Assembly (NCBI GenBank): GCA_022508635.1
Contig: JAFLUV010000013.1
Location: forward strand, 1 to 22,283
DNA from: Prevotellaceae bacterium
GTDB lineage: Bacteria; Bacteroidota; Bacteroidia; Bacteroidales; Bacteroidaceae
Direction: 5' to 3'
DNA length: 22,283 bases
Under the pieces are notes generated by a model that ran no database searches, was not told the origin of the DNA, and was given only the letters and a program-made list of their open reading frames with translations. Made by a program: the position numbers and the translations under genes. Positions 21,844 to 22,283 of this stretch are shown here, piece after piece. Each line of letters opens with the position of its first letter. Position 1 is the stretch's first letter.

Positions 21844-22283
21844 TTACCGCAGTGCCTTCTCTATTTCTTCCTTCATCTTGGCAGAACCGTGATAGCCTAC
21901 GGTGAGATAGCGTTGCTGCTTGTTCTTGTCATAGATGGCATACGTGGGGATTCCGTTGGAGTTGTATTGACTCATGAGGTACTTAAACTGCGCTTGGGTC
22001 AGGTAGTAGTGCTCGCCTGGAATCTCGCCTGCCATCGCCATCCACGTGTTCAGCGGAGAAGTCGGGTTGGTCAGATAGACGAACACGACGGGCGTGTTGC
22101 CCTGCTTCAGTTCCTCTTTCAAGGGCGCCATGTCCTGGTGTCCTGCACGGCACGGGCCGCACCACGTTGCCCAGACATCGACGACGACCACCTTTCCGGG
22201 ATGACGGCTCAGTATTGTGTCGAGGATGTCCTCTGGCTTCACGTCGTCGAACTCCTGATAGTGGAAACGGTTGTCGGAGGCTG
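21844..22283 (-). CDS. TlpA-like thioredoxin-fold protein, N-terminus outside the window
   Basis: C-terminal part of a thioredoxin-fold thiol-disulfide protein. The frame stays open to the window edge; a GTG at 22242 could be read as a start but upstream codons continue without a stop (ending in NRFHYQEFDDV just before it), so the gene is treated as partial. The active site WATWCGPC is preceded by the strand KVVVVDV. The cis-proline is in NGIPTYAIYD. The insertion between them (FVYLTNPTSPLNTW and GEHYYLTQAQFKYL) fits TlpA/ResA-like oxidoreductases, which in Bacteroidetes often carry an N-terminal DUF4369-type domain. Such proteins reduce periplasmic disulfides, including apocytochrome c thiols, but no direct link to the cytochromes encoded elsewhere in the window can be claimed. 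Confidence 0.85.
   Translation of the reverse strand, partial: ASDNRFHYQEFDDVKPEDILDTILSRHPGKVVVVDVWATWCGPCRAGHQDMAPLKEELKQGNTPVVFVYLTNPTSPLNTWMAMAGEIPGEHYYLTQAQFKYLMSQYNSNGIPTYAIYDKNKQQRYLTVGYHGSAKMKEEIEKALR

Overview
The window looks like a chromosomal segment from an anaerobic Bacteroidetes, most likely a Prevotella- or Bacteroides-like member of the Bacteroidales. This is inferred from three things: Bacteroidetes-type promoters (TTTG, a 19-21 nt spacer, then TAnnTTTG) in front of several genes, the type IX secretion proteins PorX and PorW, and porins of the Porin_O_P type beside a Bacteroides-style permuted imelysin. No phage, IS element, CRISPR array or rRNA is visible. Almost everything is on the minus strand; only one regulator gene and one tRNA are on the plus strand.

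Layout. 1-247 is non-coding and palindrome-rich, ending in a strong terminator. 248-3811 (minus) holds ychF, lgt and a secreted GH30 glycoside hydrolase, read in that order. 3897-5045 is a stand-alone two-domain Rid/chorismatase-fold protein with its own promoter. 5146-11652 (minus) is a five-gene envelope module read as porin, imelysin lipoprotein, di-heme c-type oxidoreductase lipoprotein, second porin, mono-heme c-type lipoprotein. Divergent from it is a plus-strand regulator (11931-12902) that fuses an RIC/YtfE-like hemerythrin domain to a LuxR-type helix-turn-helix. 12939-19798 (minus) is a run of aroA, a small Cys-motif membrane protein, porW, porX and tsaE. An overlapping pair of divergent promoters then separates aroA from tRNA-Pro(GGG) on the plus strand. 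20157-22283 (minus) carries a partial TlpA-like thioredoxin, a Cys-rich small protein and menA, with an array of 22-bp tandem repeats just upstream of menA.

How the parts may work together. The most interesting system is the hemerythrin-LuxR regulator back to back with the imelysin/c-type cytochrome/porin operon. Imelysin and DUF1111 di-heme proteins are associated with iron uptake in other bacteria, and hemerythrin/RIC di-iron sites respond to iron, oxygen or nitric oxide. I infer an iron- or redox-sensing switch controlling an envelope redox/iron acquisition module. The porW-porX pair indicates that the organism has a type IX secretion system, although no cargo protein with a T9SS C-terminal domain was recognised here. 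MenA (menaquinone synthesis) fits an anaerobic respiratory lifestyle that could feed electrons to such cytochromes. No gap of more than 300 bases without a gene was found.
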